Below, piece by piece: positions 33,904 through 45,254 of a stretch of DNA of 64,000 nt. The notes beneath the pieces are model-generated. The model saw only the letters and a list, made by a program, of their open reading frames with translations. It did no database searches and was not told the DNA's origin. The stretch's first letter is position 1, and the number at the start of each line of letters is the position of its first letter. The translations under genes and the position numbers were made by a program. Origin of the DNA: Platycnemis pennipes (lineage: Eukaryota; Arthropoda; Insecta; Odonata; Platycnemididae); the NCBI GenBank assembly GCA_933228895.1, contig OW121846.1, positions 145,470,746 through 145,534,745 on the forward strand, written 5' to 3'.

Positions 33904-34510
33904 ATCTATTCATGAAGATCCACAAAACATTTAAGCTTTCCCAATTATATTACATAATACTTTTTAACAACACAAAATCTTCCACAACACAAATTGGCCC
34001 AAGAATTTTCAAACCAATACTTACCGTAAGAGAGGCAACGGAACTTATTGATAATTAGTTCTTACGGCCCAATCAATGGTGAATATCAATGTGAAAAAAT
34101 ACCTCTTATGCACCATGAAAACAACGATCACCAATTCATGGGTGTTTTCAAGTCTGTTTCCGCACTAATAGGCGCTTCAGACCGGGAGGAAAGGTGTAAG
34201 GATAGGAATGGAAGGGATGGGGATAGAATCGAAAGGTCCGATCACCAATTCGAGAACGAAACTTTAGATAATAAAGAGTAAAAAGGACTCACGTTAATGG
34301 GTAACTAAACGTTATATTAGTAAAGAAAAAAGATAAAAATTCGGAACTAACTTATGAAATTATTTCTCCACGAAGAACTAAAAATGAACTGAATTCCAAA
34401 CTAATTGTTCTAGGTAAATGTTTAGGTCACAGGTAAAGCCGGTATATAATAAAAAATAACTCCGTGGTATGTGTAGTGTGCCATCTAACATTTGAAGTGT
34501 GATTTATTCT

Positions 34511-34574
34511 TGACTCACATGGTGGGTCATCCGCCCCTGGAAAGCGCACAGCCATGACTCACACGTGTGAGTCA
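34511..34574. promoter_or_regulatory. Subterminal palindromes of piggyBac B, right pair
   Basis: Two copies, TGACTCACATGGTGGGTCA at 34511 and TGACTCACACGTGTGAGTCA at 34555, each followed by TCCGC. They match the single left-end copy at 30525. TGACTCA is also the consensus of AP-1 type bZIP factors, so host factor binding is possible but unproven. Confidence 0.6.
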
Positions 34575-34593
34575 TCCGCACTGAAAGTGTTAA

Positions 34594-34970
34594 TCAACAT
34601 TTGTGGTGGCATGCTTGGCTATCAGAACCCTTTGTTATTTGGAAAATCAGTTCTTTCAAACCAATTGAAATAAATCAACTATCAGAGAGCAAACATCTTG
34701 TTGATTCCACCTTCACAGTATTTCTGGAGCCCGATTTGGAATTCATCAAGTGTCACTCTTCGTGGTCCAATTTGTTGAGAACTGTGGCATATTGTCTGAG
34801 ATTTATTAACAACACAAGGGTTAAATCAAATAATCGCATCAGTGGATCTCTGAAATTGAATGAAATCAATTCGGCATTGTTACTTTGCACTTGAATGACT
34901 CAACAATATCACTTCAAAGAGGACATTTATCGACTAAAACGAGGTCTACGTGGTTCAGTTTGAATTCAAT
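34594..34970 (+). pseudogene. BEL/Pao element 1, RNase H to integrase linker
   Basis: Resumes the BEL frame after piggyBac B with LWWHAWLSE, then FIKCHSSWSNLLRTVAYCLRFI, typical of the linker before the BEL integrase. The frame stops at 34894 and similarity fades near 34970. No integrase zinc finger or DDE core is seen, so the 3' third of the element has been lost. Confidence 0.75.
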
Positions 34971-35144
34971 GCTGAAATCCCTTCCTTGATTCCGATGGTC
35001 ATCTCAGAGGGTGAGTGGGCATCTTCAAAACTCGAATTTGCCTCATCAACGGAAGCATCCATTGTTGCCACCCAAAAATAGTCATGTGGCTCACTTGATC
35101 ATAGACTATTAACACAAGGTGAATTTACACATAGGGCCAGCTAC

Positions 35145-35175
35145 TGCAGGTTACTCCATCTGTCTACGGGAAAAC
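35145..35175 (+). repeat. 31-bp direct repeat, copy 2
   Basis: Identical to 28571-28601. The two copies bracket the interval that contains the Tigger and piggyBac insertions. They may be BEL-derived (for example LTR or leader sequence) or mark a rearrangement; I cannot decide. Confidence 0.8.
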
Positions 35176-35622
35176 ATTCTTCACCCTCAGAGGAGGAAAA
35201 AAATCGTGTACCACGTCATCTTAATCAGTTTTATCGCCTATCCTAATATAGGTAATGATATGATCTTATTTGGGATATATTATTCTGTGTTGTTTGAATA
35301 TAACAAGTTCATTGTAGAATAAAATACAATGTTACATGAAATAGTAATGTAAGAGTTTGGTTAACTTTCTCTCATTTCATGATTCCTAATTGATTCATTA
35401 ATGTATTAGTATCCTGTATCTCACTAATCCACACATACATATTTTTGTTTTTTTTTTATTGTATAGGCTGTATTAGGTATAAGTCATTAGTGACATTCTT
35501 ACTCAGGGATGCATAAATTTTCCTCCTTCCTCTAGTGCAGTGGTAATCTTTAACTAATGATAAAAAGAACCATTCTTTATCATTTTTACGTGACATTATT
35601 TTCTTTTTTTTTCTCTCTGCAG
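35176..35622 (+). other. MTP intron end, no other feature
   Basis: AT-rich intron with a T-rich run near 35450 and a strong pyrimidine tract (CTTTTTTTTTCTCTCTGCAG) before the exon at 35623. Confidence 0.6.
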
Positions 35623-35777
35623 ATAATAACTCTCCTTCAAGATCACCTTCAAACTATTCTGCTTCAGAATGGATTTGTCGTCTCTATTAATCTTCAGGGT
35701 GTTGTGTCATTTGATTTGGCAGGACAAGTTCAGCTGAGTATGTGGAACAGAAATGCTCAGTCAGTAGTTGAGAAAAA
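35623..35777 (+). CDS. Mtp: MTP large subunit, internal exon (third in window)
   Basis: The exon begins phase 0 after CTCTCTGCAG and ends phase 2 at GAGAAAAA|GTAAGTG. It encodes IITLLQDHLQTILLQNGF, VVSINLQGVVSFDLAGQV and QLSMWNRNAQSVVE, a close match in pattern to the MTP C-terminal region where a LLxDH word, a SxDLSGxVQxSLWNR word and TxVE are conserved. It joins the second exon across a 20.1-kb intron with no change of frame. The next exon, which must begin with one base to complete a codon, was not found in the remaining 28 kb. Confidence 0.88.
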
Positions 35778-36329
35778 GTAAGTGATATTTGACTGTAATT
35801 GATGTAGTGGCTAATTAGGTGCTAGCAAACATAGCAGACTATAAATGTTTTGTGTAACTGTATTGTATTACTTTATTTATACATCACTATCAAATTTATC
35901 ATTCAATTAGCCAATGAATGGCTGTGTGAGGAAATAACAAAAGAATGAGATTTTTTTCACATTTGTTAAATGATTTTTAACTCATGTTAGAAAATAATTA
36001 CATCAGCAAGTAACTTAGGTAAATCATATTTAGAGGGCGCAGGAGTGGTGTCTAAACTTTCTTCCAATGTTTTTGGACTTAATATTTAATAGATCGCTTT
36101 CAAATTTTTTGTACGTAACCAAGGCAAAATTCCCGAGGTTCTGTGAGAGCTACTTTGAGAAATTGTGTTTTTAATTTATTTTTGTTAATTATATTAGGAT
36201 AGCTACACATCGACGCGAAAATTGGACTCTCACAAGACCTCTGAAATATCATTTGAATAAAGGAGAAATAAAAAAGTATTATTGAAACCCTTCGGTTTAA
36301 CGCAAAATGCTCGAATATGTTTTGCAAAA
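35778..36329 (+). other. MTP intron, no other feature
   Basis: AT-rich sequence after a strong GTAAGTG donor. Nothing else was recognised. Confidence 0.5.
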
Positions 36330-36334
36330 TTTAT

Positions 36335-36480
36335 GCATCTAGACGTGGCGGCTCCTGCCGGCAGCAGGAGGAACAACTAGCCCATTCGGTCGCTTCAGCG
36401 GTTTCGCAACATGGGGACATCCCGTATCGACAGCGGAGTGACTGCTACCACTACGCTACCTTTTCACCCTCCCCTCTCAC
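36335..36480 (-). repeat. tRNA-derived SINE-like fragment
   Basis: On the minus strand GGTAGCGTAGTGGTAGCAGT resembles a tRNA-derived A-box region (TAGCGTAGTGG). Downstream, GTTGCGAAACC is only a poor B box. It is likely a decayed SINE, not a working tRNA gene, since no cloverleaf can be completed. Confidence 0.35.
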
Positions 36481-36588
36481 CCTTCAAACTCCGTCTCATC
36501 ATTCGAGTTGATCACGTGAGTGGGTAGCGCTAGGACAAGGGCAGTGTGTTAGTGTCGTCTAGGAATCAACGTAGGTTATTTATCTGCT

Positions 36589-36828
36589 TTGGTGACAATG
36601 GGAAGAAATGGGGTTCCTTACTCGAAGTTATCTCGCAATAAGTTGAACATTTTCAAGAAAAAAGACAAGGTTAAGAAAAGCGTATCAAGTCAGCATGACC
36701 CTTTCAACAACATTGATTTCAATGAGGATTTCCATCACGTTGAGAAAGCATTTGGTGATTCCCGCGTCGGCGTGGTCTTCGGGGAGTTTCATGATGCAGA
36801 AGACACGGCTCAGAGGAAGCCTAAGTAA
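36589..36828 (+). other. Unrecognised 79-codon frame
   Basis: It starts with MGRNGVPYSKLSRNKLNIFK followed by a basic region and then NNIDFNEDFHHVEKAFGDSR. The composition is unlike random translation, but I do not know the family. It lies in MTP intronic DNA near repeat remnants, so a transposon origin is likelier than a host gene. Confidence 0.25.
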
Positions 36829-36959
36829 CTGGAAGAAGAATCATGGATATTGCCTTTTTTCAAGCAGATCGCTGTGCTCGAGTGCCATAGTCCGATGAAC
36901 TGTCGATTTTCGGACATGGAGGCCATAGAAAAATAACAATTTGCATTCCTAAATTGCAC

Positions 36960-37130
36960 CTGACGATGGCGCAGGAAGGAACCAATGATGGCACAGAAGC
37001 GCTGAAACTAGGTGTTCCGTCAATTTACGAATGGAAATATCTATTGTTATTTTTCTCGCTGAAGCGTTGAAACTAGTTGTTCTGTCAATAAATTTACGGA
37101 TGGAAGTATCTATTGTTATTTTTCTCCGTC
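36960..37130 (+). repeat. Two-copy tandem repeat, possible retroelement tail
   Basis: A unit of roughly 66-68 bp ending ATCTATTGTTATTTTTCTC occurs twice (ending near 37060 and 37127). The unit contains GCTGAAACTAG and CGTCAATTTACG/TGTCAATAAATTTACGG words. It follows CCTGACGATGGCGCAGGAAG, a phrase that resembles the 3' end of Penelope-like elements. That assignment is tentative. Confidence 0.45.
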
Positions 37131-37690
37131 ACTATGGATTTGCGCATAGTTAAGCCTGAATCCTTTGAACTTTTGTAGGCCATGTTTGAAAAATGGGAGG
37201 GGCTAAGGTCAGTGTTTACGTTGAATTGCAAAATGTGCCAATTTAAGTCAGTGGTATGGTTTCAGTCGAAGCGCAGGAATTTTTTGCGTCTCTGAAATTA
37301 ACAAATTTGGAGAGAGACACTTTAGAAAAGACCACAGTCGATCAAGTAGGCTGCCAACTTGGAATGGAGAAACCTAGAAAGCAGTTGACGGTATCTAATT
37401 TCGGTAGCGTATGTCCTCCGACGAAAAACAACCGGTTCGGCCATCTTAGTAAGCAAAATATTATACAGTGACATCAAAACTGCAGCCATGCAATCCGGAC
37501 ATGACAATGAAAAATGCGTTATAAGATTACTGCGGCAGCAGGAAGGTGTCGATGTACTATGGGAGAAAACATTTTCCCAAATAATTGAGTACCACCACTA
37601 TCGCTCGGAGAGGAAATCGGATTCCTTTCTGATGGAACATTAGGCTTAGATTGGGGCCACCACGGGGGAATATCAAACAGGGTCAGGTGA
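37131..37690 (+). other. Unassigned; weak coding-like traces
   Basis: Around 37190-37510 one can read LNCKMCQFKSVVWFQSKRRN and, in another frame, QEFFASLKLTNLERDTLEK. These resemble fragments of an unidentified transposon protein with broken frames. I assign no family. Confidence 0.25.
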
Positions 37691-37692
37691 TG

Positions 37693-37850
37693 GACTCACC
37701 TTACCCTGTCTGCAGTGGCGGATATAGGTTTGGACCAAGGGGGGGGCAAACCGGGGGTCTGGGGAATTCTCCCCAGCCGAAGGGGGGTTCGGGGATTTTG
37801 GAAATTTGGGATTTTCAAGACTCAAAAATGGCGGTTTTAGGCTAATTCTT
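37693..37850. repeat. Possible hAT-type element end
   Basis: CAGTGGCGGATATAGG followed by a G-rich run, GGGGAATTCTCC and an AT-rich tail. This pattern (CAGTGGCGGA plus poly-G) is common at the ends of hAT-type elements. I did not find the partner end. Confidence 0.35.
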
Positions 37851-38183
37851 AGATAAAAAGACACTACTATGCACATGTAGTAGGTCGTTAATAATAATAT
37901 ATGTAATATTAATAATAAAAACGTATGATGATGCTTTATCTAGTTTTTAAAGTATGACTTAATGATAAGGAACACAAATGTAGTCAAATCACTTTTATGA
38001 TAGATAAGTTCATTTGTTTTTATTATTAAATTTTTTACGTTAAACAAGAGTCAGGAAGTTTAAATAGGAAAAAAAATTCAAAATGTAATTACACGTAATT
38101 TAAATTTGACTGCTTGTTGATCTTTGAACTGGAGATACGAAACAATAAAAGGGGGAATTTTTAATGGGTGCAACAAAATAGTA

Positions 38184-38208
38184 ATATATATATATATATA
38201 TATATATC
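38184..38208. repeat. (AT)n microsatellite
   Basis: About 12 uninterrupted AT dinucleotides. Confidence 0.9.
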
Positions 38209-39508
38209 CTTTTTTCTTTTTGTTATATCGTTTTCTCTGTGTTGAGAGTTTTTATAATGTCCACGTGTACAGCCAAATAAATATAGAGGCTGCCGCTGCG
38301 CTATTGCGCGAATTCGTGATTATTTGTCCGGTTTCGCAAATATCGATTCAGATTGTAACATAACAAAAGCGTGTAAAATAGGCCCTAAGCCTGTCTGGCC
38401 CGAATATGTAACGGAATACAGGCAGCTTGCCTGCCCCGAAATTTAAACCCGCTAGCATCTAGAACTGACGTATATTATTCCGTGCATGCATTTTAAACGC
38501 TGTATTTAACTATCTCGTTCTCACCAAACATAACATTATCCGTCTTTCCTATCTTTTTTATGAAGGCTTCGTTTCTTCTCCCACAGTCTGGAAATATCCT
38601 GGGATTCTCCCGGTGTCCGCCTCTTCGCTCTCTTTCACTCGTTTGAAAAAGTTAAGAAAAAACGAACTTCAATATTTCCACGACCATATAAACCATGAAA
38701 CCGCTCCGTTAATGTCAGTGAGGATTGGTCGAGCTGTAATGTAACTGACTGGAAATACGAAGTTTTCAATTTGAGACCTGACGATGGTGAATGTTTTTCG
38801 TTCACCATTTTTTATTTTACGAAAGCCTTGCATACATATTTTATATTTATGTCGAAGATACGTTAAAAGAATGTAATGCCATTTGTTTACATCGACCTAT
38901 TCTTCTCTTTCGCCGTGTATACCGATGTCTTGTCATTCAAGGGAATTCGGATCTTATCTCATGATAGGCGGATGGTTCTATCTTCTACTGTTGCAATTGC
39001 TTTCAGAAAGGTAGTCGTATTTCACCGCTTTAAGAGAAATTATCGGGGATAGTAGATAAAGAAATCCTTTTTATGTGCAGCTCCTTGTCTGCTGGTCTAA
39101 CGGCTTCCTGAAAAATGTCCGCCCTCCCTGTGCTGGATATGAGCAAGAATATCATTCCACCTAACTTGCCTGGGATTATTGCTGTGTCTATTTGCTTTTC
39201 GAATACTGCCAGCTATCGTGCAAGGTATCTTCATGTCAGCATCATAAAGTATTGAGTAGGAAGACCGTCATTCATTCATTCATCCACATAGACCAATGTG
39301 CAATATTCAGGCCGCATGATGATGCTTTGAGGCCTACAACGTAATGATAATGGGTTTTCAACACTCTTTTCCTTTTCCGATTTTGTGAATTTTTCATAAT
39401 TTTAAAATACATTGCTGGAGAAATCGAAGTTTAACTCCACCTGAATTTTTGTATGCAACTTATTTTGTTTTCTTAATGCAAATAATCAGCTCCAACATTT
39501 TCAAGATA
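38209..39508. other. Unassigned sequence before Tigger element 2
   Basis: It is mixed-composition DNA with no convincing frame, exon or terminal repeat. It is presumably intronic. Confidence 0.4.
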
Positions 39509-39756
39509 CAGTAAAACCTCTTTATATCGAAATGGAAGGGACCAATTTTTTAGTCATTTTGATAAGTGGAGGTTCATTATAAAGAGGTTTTAGCAAAATG
39601 AACACATATTTCCGCCTTATGAAACTTTTTGGTAGTAAAATGTGCTGCTTTCTCTTTGTTTACTATATTTGTATATTTAAATATATGCATTTATGCTTTT
39701 TAATAGTTTTAATGTTTATAATAATAAAAACAAGGGTACAAAAACTACTTAAGCAC

Positions 39757-41781
39757 CTCAGGTAAAAATATCTCTTTTGCAATTCATTTGAAACTGGTTT
39801 GAAACTCTTTTAAACACATTAAACTCATCTTCAACTGATTTTGAACTGATTTGCACTGGTTTGTATCCCAATTTTTAGTGTCATGCTCATTTGGAACCCA
39901 TTTTCACTCAATTTTGCAACACATTTTCAAACTATTTTTCAACTGATTTTCTGCTAAACTGTTATGCAACTGATTTTTATTCTTTAATTCTTATGCAACT
40001 GATTTTCACTCAATTTTGCTACCGATTTAAAACTGTTTTACAACTCCCCTGAGAGCACACTAAAAATTGTAGACTTCTAAATTTGGTCAATTTAACGTCT
40101 ACAGATAACTTCACTGATTGAAGTTTGCTGTAGACCAAGACACGATAATAAAGTCCTATGACGGATGCTGTCGACCAAATTTGAAAACAGAACAAATTTA
40201 ACATTATATGTTTTCAATAGTTCACCATGATACCCGTTTAAATATTTATAGAAAACGGAATTACTCGTACATCGGCAAACATTCTTTCGTCATTATTAGC
40301 CCATTACTGAGCTTAAACAATATCATCCGGTAGAAATTCCGCTCATATGGCCAAGTTGGCTGCACTTGCTTCGGCAGTTTTCTTTTGTTAAATCGTGCCC
40401 GCGCATGGAAACGCAATAAACACACGTAAACATGTGCCGAATCTTATTGGAGTGTAGTTGAAATTTATCATCTCAGTGTTTTTTCACACTCTAGTTACAT
40501 AATATTCAGTTGTCTTATGCATTCTTGTATTCTAAATAATAAATAGGCTCCGGTTCATCCGCTAGGGACTTGTGTACTGAGGCTGTATCGTAGTGGTAAG
40601 TGTACTTTGAAATTAAAGGTAATGGAATAAGGTCTGCTTAGAAATCGTTTTTTTTCTGTAGCGTCTGCGTTTTATTGTCTTTACAGATTTTCTCAACCGT
40701 AGAATACTTGTTCTCCGAAGTTACCAGTAACGTCACGAAGTTGTTAAAAAAAATACGTCGTTGAACGAAGGATCCTTGAAATTTCAACGTGTGTTACTTT
40801 ACTGCTAGCAGATATGGTACTGTAGTGGGGTATTTGGACCTTTTTCCTGTAATTGATGCCAAGTGAGGTTCCCTTTTGTTTGGTTTGCATTATATTGCCG
40901 AGTGAATAACTGTGTTTGGCAACAAAATGATGTGATATCAATGAACTCTTTCTTTTCGTTTAAAATTTTGGTAATGCATAGACAGTGTCTTCGGAAACGC
41001 TGAGGAATCGATTGATTGTGTGTTGAGGTACTGTTGTGTAAATTTTGTATAATTCATTTGAACTGGACTTCTGGTAAATAAAGGTATTTATTATTATATT
41101 TTTGTTATATGTTGATGGTTTCTGGCGTAATTCCTGTAGAAGCGGTTGGATTTGGTGTTTTTCAGGCATTTTTGTCGAAGTCATTTTTTTGTAATAGTCA
41201 ACTAAACTGTTTTTATGCACAGAATAGTACTGTACAGTACAGAATAGTACTGGTACGTACCACTATAAGTTTCGACTAGTACGCAGCGTAATTATTAGTT
41301 TGCCTGATGATGAAGTGTCGTAGAAACGTACGTTACGTAGTTAGTATATTAAATATTAAACTACGTAGTTGGTAGGTATATTAATATTCTGTGGGGAAAA
41401 CCAAAGTTTACTGTCTTGTTACATTTTTGTGTTGATTATCGCACTACCATGAAACTGCAAACTTTGTGCTCTCAGGGTCATATTAAATAAAACTGTGATG
41501 CAACTGCTTTTTACTTACAAACTATTTTGCAACAGATTTGCAGCTGCATTGCAACTCATTTTCCACTATTTTTAAAATCAATTGTAATTGATTTTCAACT
41601 AATTTTCATCTGGCTTGCAACTCATTTTCCACCTTTTCTTGAGGTCATCTGCAACTGATTTTCAACTGATATGCTTCGTGTTTCAAATTGCAAAGCAATT
41701 ACAGATGAATTGCAAATGAGTATAGAAAATCTGTTGAAAATCAGTTTAAAATGAATAGCAAAAGAGATATTTTTACCTGAG
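39757..41781. mobile_element. Foldback-type element with 300-bp inverted ends
   Basis: The ends are inverted: the left reads CTCAGGTAAAAATATCTCTT and the right, reverse-complemented, is identical over that stretch. The similarity continues for roughly 300 bp (39757-40055 and 41465-41781) to an inner CTGAGAGCAC word. The arms are built of repeated words related to CAACTGATTTTCA. The interior shows no recognisable transposase. Comparison with the uninterrupted Tigger fragment at 24150-24180 confirms an insertion at CTTAAGCAC. The target duplication is at most two bases (AC). The superfamily is unknown. Confidence 0.75.
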
Positions 41782-41785
41782 ACTC

Positions 41786-41913
41786 TCCGCCGAAAAAAAT
41801 TGAAATTTCTGTTTGTTCCATTTTTTTTCAAATTCTTTTGAGATGATATCTTCTATCTTATTTAATAATAGTAGATTTTCACTGCTGCAGTCCTCCATAT
41901 TTAAAAAAATCTT
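41786..41913 (-). pseudogene. Tigger 2 transposase, displaced C-terminal codons
   Basis: It encodes NMEDCSSENLLLLNKIEDI and ISKEFEKKWNKQKFQFFSAE, the end of the Tigger acidic tail. It was separated from the rest of the gene (46275 on) by the hAT element at 41922-46266. The homologous region at 24200-24300 of the third copy is contiguous, which shows the original arrangement. Confidence 0.7.
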
Positions 41914-42299
41914 TCCATCACCATGGGCGTAGCCAGGGAATTTGGCTGGGGGGGGCCATGGGACCACCCACCCTCCACCCATGGGACCACCTCTGGGGGG
42001 TACCCCCACTTCAAGTGGGGGTGTTTCTCCCCCGGAAATGTTTTTTAGTTTAACCTTCTCAGAACTGAAACTAAGCCTAATTGCTGATGACATTTTTGTA
42101 AATTACTGAACGGGATTGTTGTAGACTAGAAAATGATCACACCGAGTTGGAAAATAAAATAGCTTTTATTTTCAACGAGGATTCACGCATTTTCAGAGGG
42201 ATCATAGTAAACTTTGGGATGGTAATCTGCTAATAAATTAAATACTCACAACTTCAATATTAAAGTGAAAACAAAGAAAAGAAACAAAAAAATTTGGTT

Positions 42300-44654
42300 T
42301 AAAGGAATTTTCTGTTTTTTTGACAAAAATGTTCAATGATGGTAGTGCTGGGAACCCTTTCTTTAACAAGTTTTTTTTTTCGATGTGAAGAATGGATGGA
42401 TTTGAAAATCTTGATTGACCGGTTGTAGACCGAACCCACTGCTTGATTTTTCGCATGACTGAGAAACTTCTTTCAGATCCACCCGAGCTGACGGGCTACT
42501 TGGAGACGTCTGTAAATATTCGGCATGATATCTTCATTTATTTTTGCTCAGACATTTTTAAGTTCGACCTCTAGTTCCTTGTTTTTTAATACATTTCTCA
42601 ATAGTGTTGCCTCGGCATTTAAGGAATGGGTATCAATATTAAAAATTTCTTTGTAATTATTAATGAAATCTTCAGCTTCAGTTTAGTTCAACTGTGTAAA
42701 GGCATCCGCTGCCTTTGCCAGGGGAACGGAATCAACCTGTGCTGAAAATGTGAAATAGCATTATCCAAAACCCTGTTGTACACATTGATTTTCCAGTAAT
42801 CTTAAGTGATGGGGTTGGTCAGATGGTAGGTCGGTCAGCTGGCTTTTTCCTACGGTAGTTTCAACATAGTAATCGCTCATTATTGCAGATGGCTGCTGCC
42901 TTCTTTTCTTTGAGACAGACACAGGCTCTAGCAAAATGTTGTTGTTGTTCGCAAATTCTACTATCTCGCCTCATAAACCATCAAAATTATTTCTCCTCTC
43001 TGCGAAAGTAGTTTGAATGCTGGCAATAATTGAACTTGCTCTCCCGAGTGTCGCATCTGGGCGTTGCAAATACTTACTCAGCACATTGGTCACCGATAAA
43101 ACTGAATGGACGAATTCAGGTTTTGGGATAGATCTCAGCAAACCGATGGCCTCCACCATACCCCCATCTCGTGCAGCGTTGATTTCCTCCTCGAGGGCTT
43201 CTTTGATTACGTTGAAGTTATTTATTACGTTACAAGTTGTGTAACGGCAGCACCATCTTGTACTACTTAAGCTCCCCATTTCTTTCCCACCCTTAATGCC
43301 TAGCTTCTTTTGAATCTCTGCTTAGATGGCATGATTACCAGGTTGTGAATAGTGCGTATGGAGGGCTTCAAGAGTATTGAAGAAAATGTAAGCTGACTGG
43401 ATATCGTTGCAGGAATAGACAACGGCCAAATTTACTTTGTGAGCTAAGCAGTGGATATAAATTGCCTCTGGGTGTAACTCTTTCATTTTCACCTGGAGAC
43501 CTGCATTCTTTCCTGACATTACGTTGGCAGCATCATATGATTGTCCAATCATTGGTATATCGTCCAAGCTGTTTTTAGTTAAAAAATCTTGAATCATTTG
43601 GCTTAGCGACTCGGAATCTCTTGCTGTTGAACAATTTAAGAAACCCAGAAACCTTTCGATGGGCTCCAATCCTCTTACCTATGTACCTCAAAACTACTGA
43701 CAACCGTTCTTCTTTGTAACATTTGGCTTCATCAACCATTATTGAATAAAACCCACACTCCCACACTTCCTTTACAATTTCTTGAAGAGTTAGACCGGCT
43801 GCAACTTCTATTATTTCGTTCTGAACCGTTGGGCTGCAGTAGTTAAGGCACTACTCAAAATGTTTTGCAAAAAAGTCATCATACTTCGCAAAGAGCTTAC
43901 ACAATTCAACAGTTTCTCCTATCCAGAGATTCAGAACTCTCATCATGTCCTCTCGGTGGCATGCCTTGACAACTTAGACAGGAAATGATGTCCGCTACTT
44001 CTGTCAAGTAACGTTTTTTTCTCTACAATCTCTTCTTTACTCTGAATTATGACTTTCTCGTGTACAGTACCAGATGCGTTAGCCATTTTCTACCCCAGAT
44101 ACTTTTGATGACAATCCAAATGAGATCCTGATTTTTCGTGTTTTTCGATAGCATATTTTAATTTTTTCCCTTTGCAAAACCCCGTTTTAATAAACTTTTC
44201 GTTTTGGTCTCGCAAAACCCCGGTAAAGAAAAGTCTACACACAAAGCAGTATGCTCGATCTTTTTCCACACTGTACTCCAACCACTGCACTGGTGCATAG
44301 TAAGTGTCGTACCTCATAGTAAGTTTCGGCAAATGATCGGTTTCTGTCTCCAAATAGTGTTTTCGGGAAATTAATTTTCAGTTGTTTCGGTCCAGTTTCC
44401 AAAGTACCAAGATCTGTCGGTTCAGATGCTCTTTCCTCGGTTACTTCCATTTTTTCATCTGTGGGTTTCGTTGAAGTTTCAAACGTTGACGGTGCAGAGG
44501 AGGGGAATGTGCGGTCGTCTCTGGGAGGATCATCATCTTCACATTGATCATTTCTTGGAGGGGGAGAGAGTGTTTTCTTGAAAAATGATCGAATATATCT
44601 GAATGTTTCTTCTTCTTGCACGTAAAGAAAAACAAAATAGAAGGGAAAAATCAC
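42300..44654 (-). pseudogene. ZMYM1-like hAT transposase in hAT element 2
   Basis: The pieces on the minus strand, in order, are as follows. A Pro/Ser-rich N-terminus (44654-44400) ends in INFPKTLFGDRNRSF. A TTF-type zinc finger (44353-44090) has YAPVQWLEYSVEKDRAYCFV. Next is a transposase core (43766-43322) with VDEAKC and MIGQSYDAANVMSGKNAGLQ, then HCLAHKVNLAV. The STRWCCRY segment follows (43279-42971), and a C-terminal dimerisation trace SFSVMRKIKQWVRSTTGQ lies near 42456-42400. It is split by several stops and shifts, so it is not active. Confidence 0.75.
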
Positions 44655-45254
44655 AAGATTGCGCGAAACTTAATCAACTGCGCAACACTATAGTGCTTTC
44701 CGCATTTAGTTGACAGTATGGGCTCTCACGGAGATTCGTTTCCCATGTTAATCTCCACAAGGGCGGAGGTGCGCTGTTCTCAAATGCAGCATTAAAATTA
44801 ATATTGCACTATGCACTGTATAAAAATGTGCCATAATGCATAAAGAGACGTTTCATTTAGTGGTGCCAATAGTTTTTCGATACAGTTTATAAAAAATATT
44901 TCCTTAAACTTCCCCTAGAAACGCGGTTCTTTTCACTTTATTTTCTTCACTGGATTGTCGGCAAACAGTTCCTCATGCTGGATTAAAACTTTTACATAAA
45001 GGTTTCTCATGCTATTTTTTTCGTAACAGTGCACATGTTTTTTGTGGTTAATTGAGCTAAAAGGTTGTTATACTGATGTAAACATCTTAAGGACAAACAT
45101 TTGAATATTTGTAAGTTAAAAAGTAGTCGCCTGCTAACTTAGTGAAAAAATAATTTCTTTATCTCAATCGTGAAGGGAGTTCCAACGTTTTGATCTTAAG
45201 AAAAATTATTACGGCGCCGTCGAGGCGCGATGTGTGCTCAGTCTGCAAGTGAAG

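Larger units (their letters stand above)
30373..34589 (-). mobile_element. piggyBac element B, 4.2 kb incl. insertion
   Basis: The left end is CACGTTGAGTGCGGGAGC and the right end, reverse-complemented, is CACTTTCAGTGCGGATGA. TTAA follows the right end (34590-34593); the left side has GTAA (30369-30372), one base from TTAA. BEL coding sequence is cut exactly at this site and continues in register on the other side. Three palindromes related to TGACTCACxxGTGAGTCA lie near the ends. A transposase remnant lies at 33053-33903, and piggyBac C is inserted in the left half. Confidence 0.8.

Noticed and set aside
36335..36480. A functional tRNA gene
   Set aside because: The A-box-like part is good but the B box is poor and no cloverleaf or anticodon stem can be completed.
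37651..37876. Small Gly/Pro-rich proteins on both strands
   Set aside because: They are translations of a G-rich transposon end and occur on both strands.
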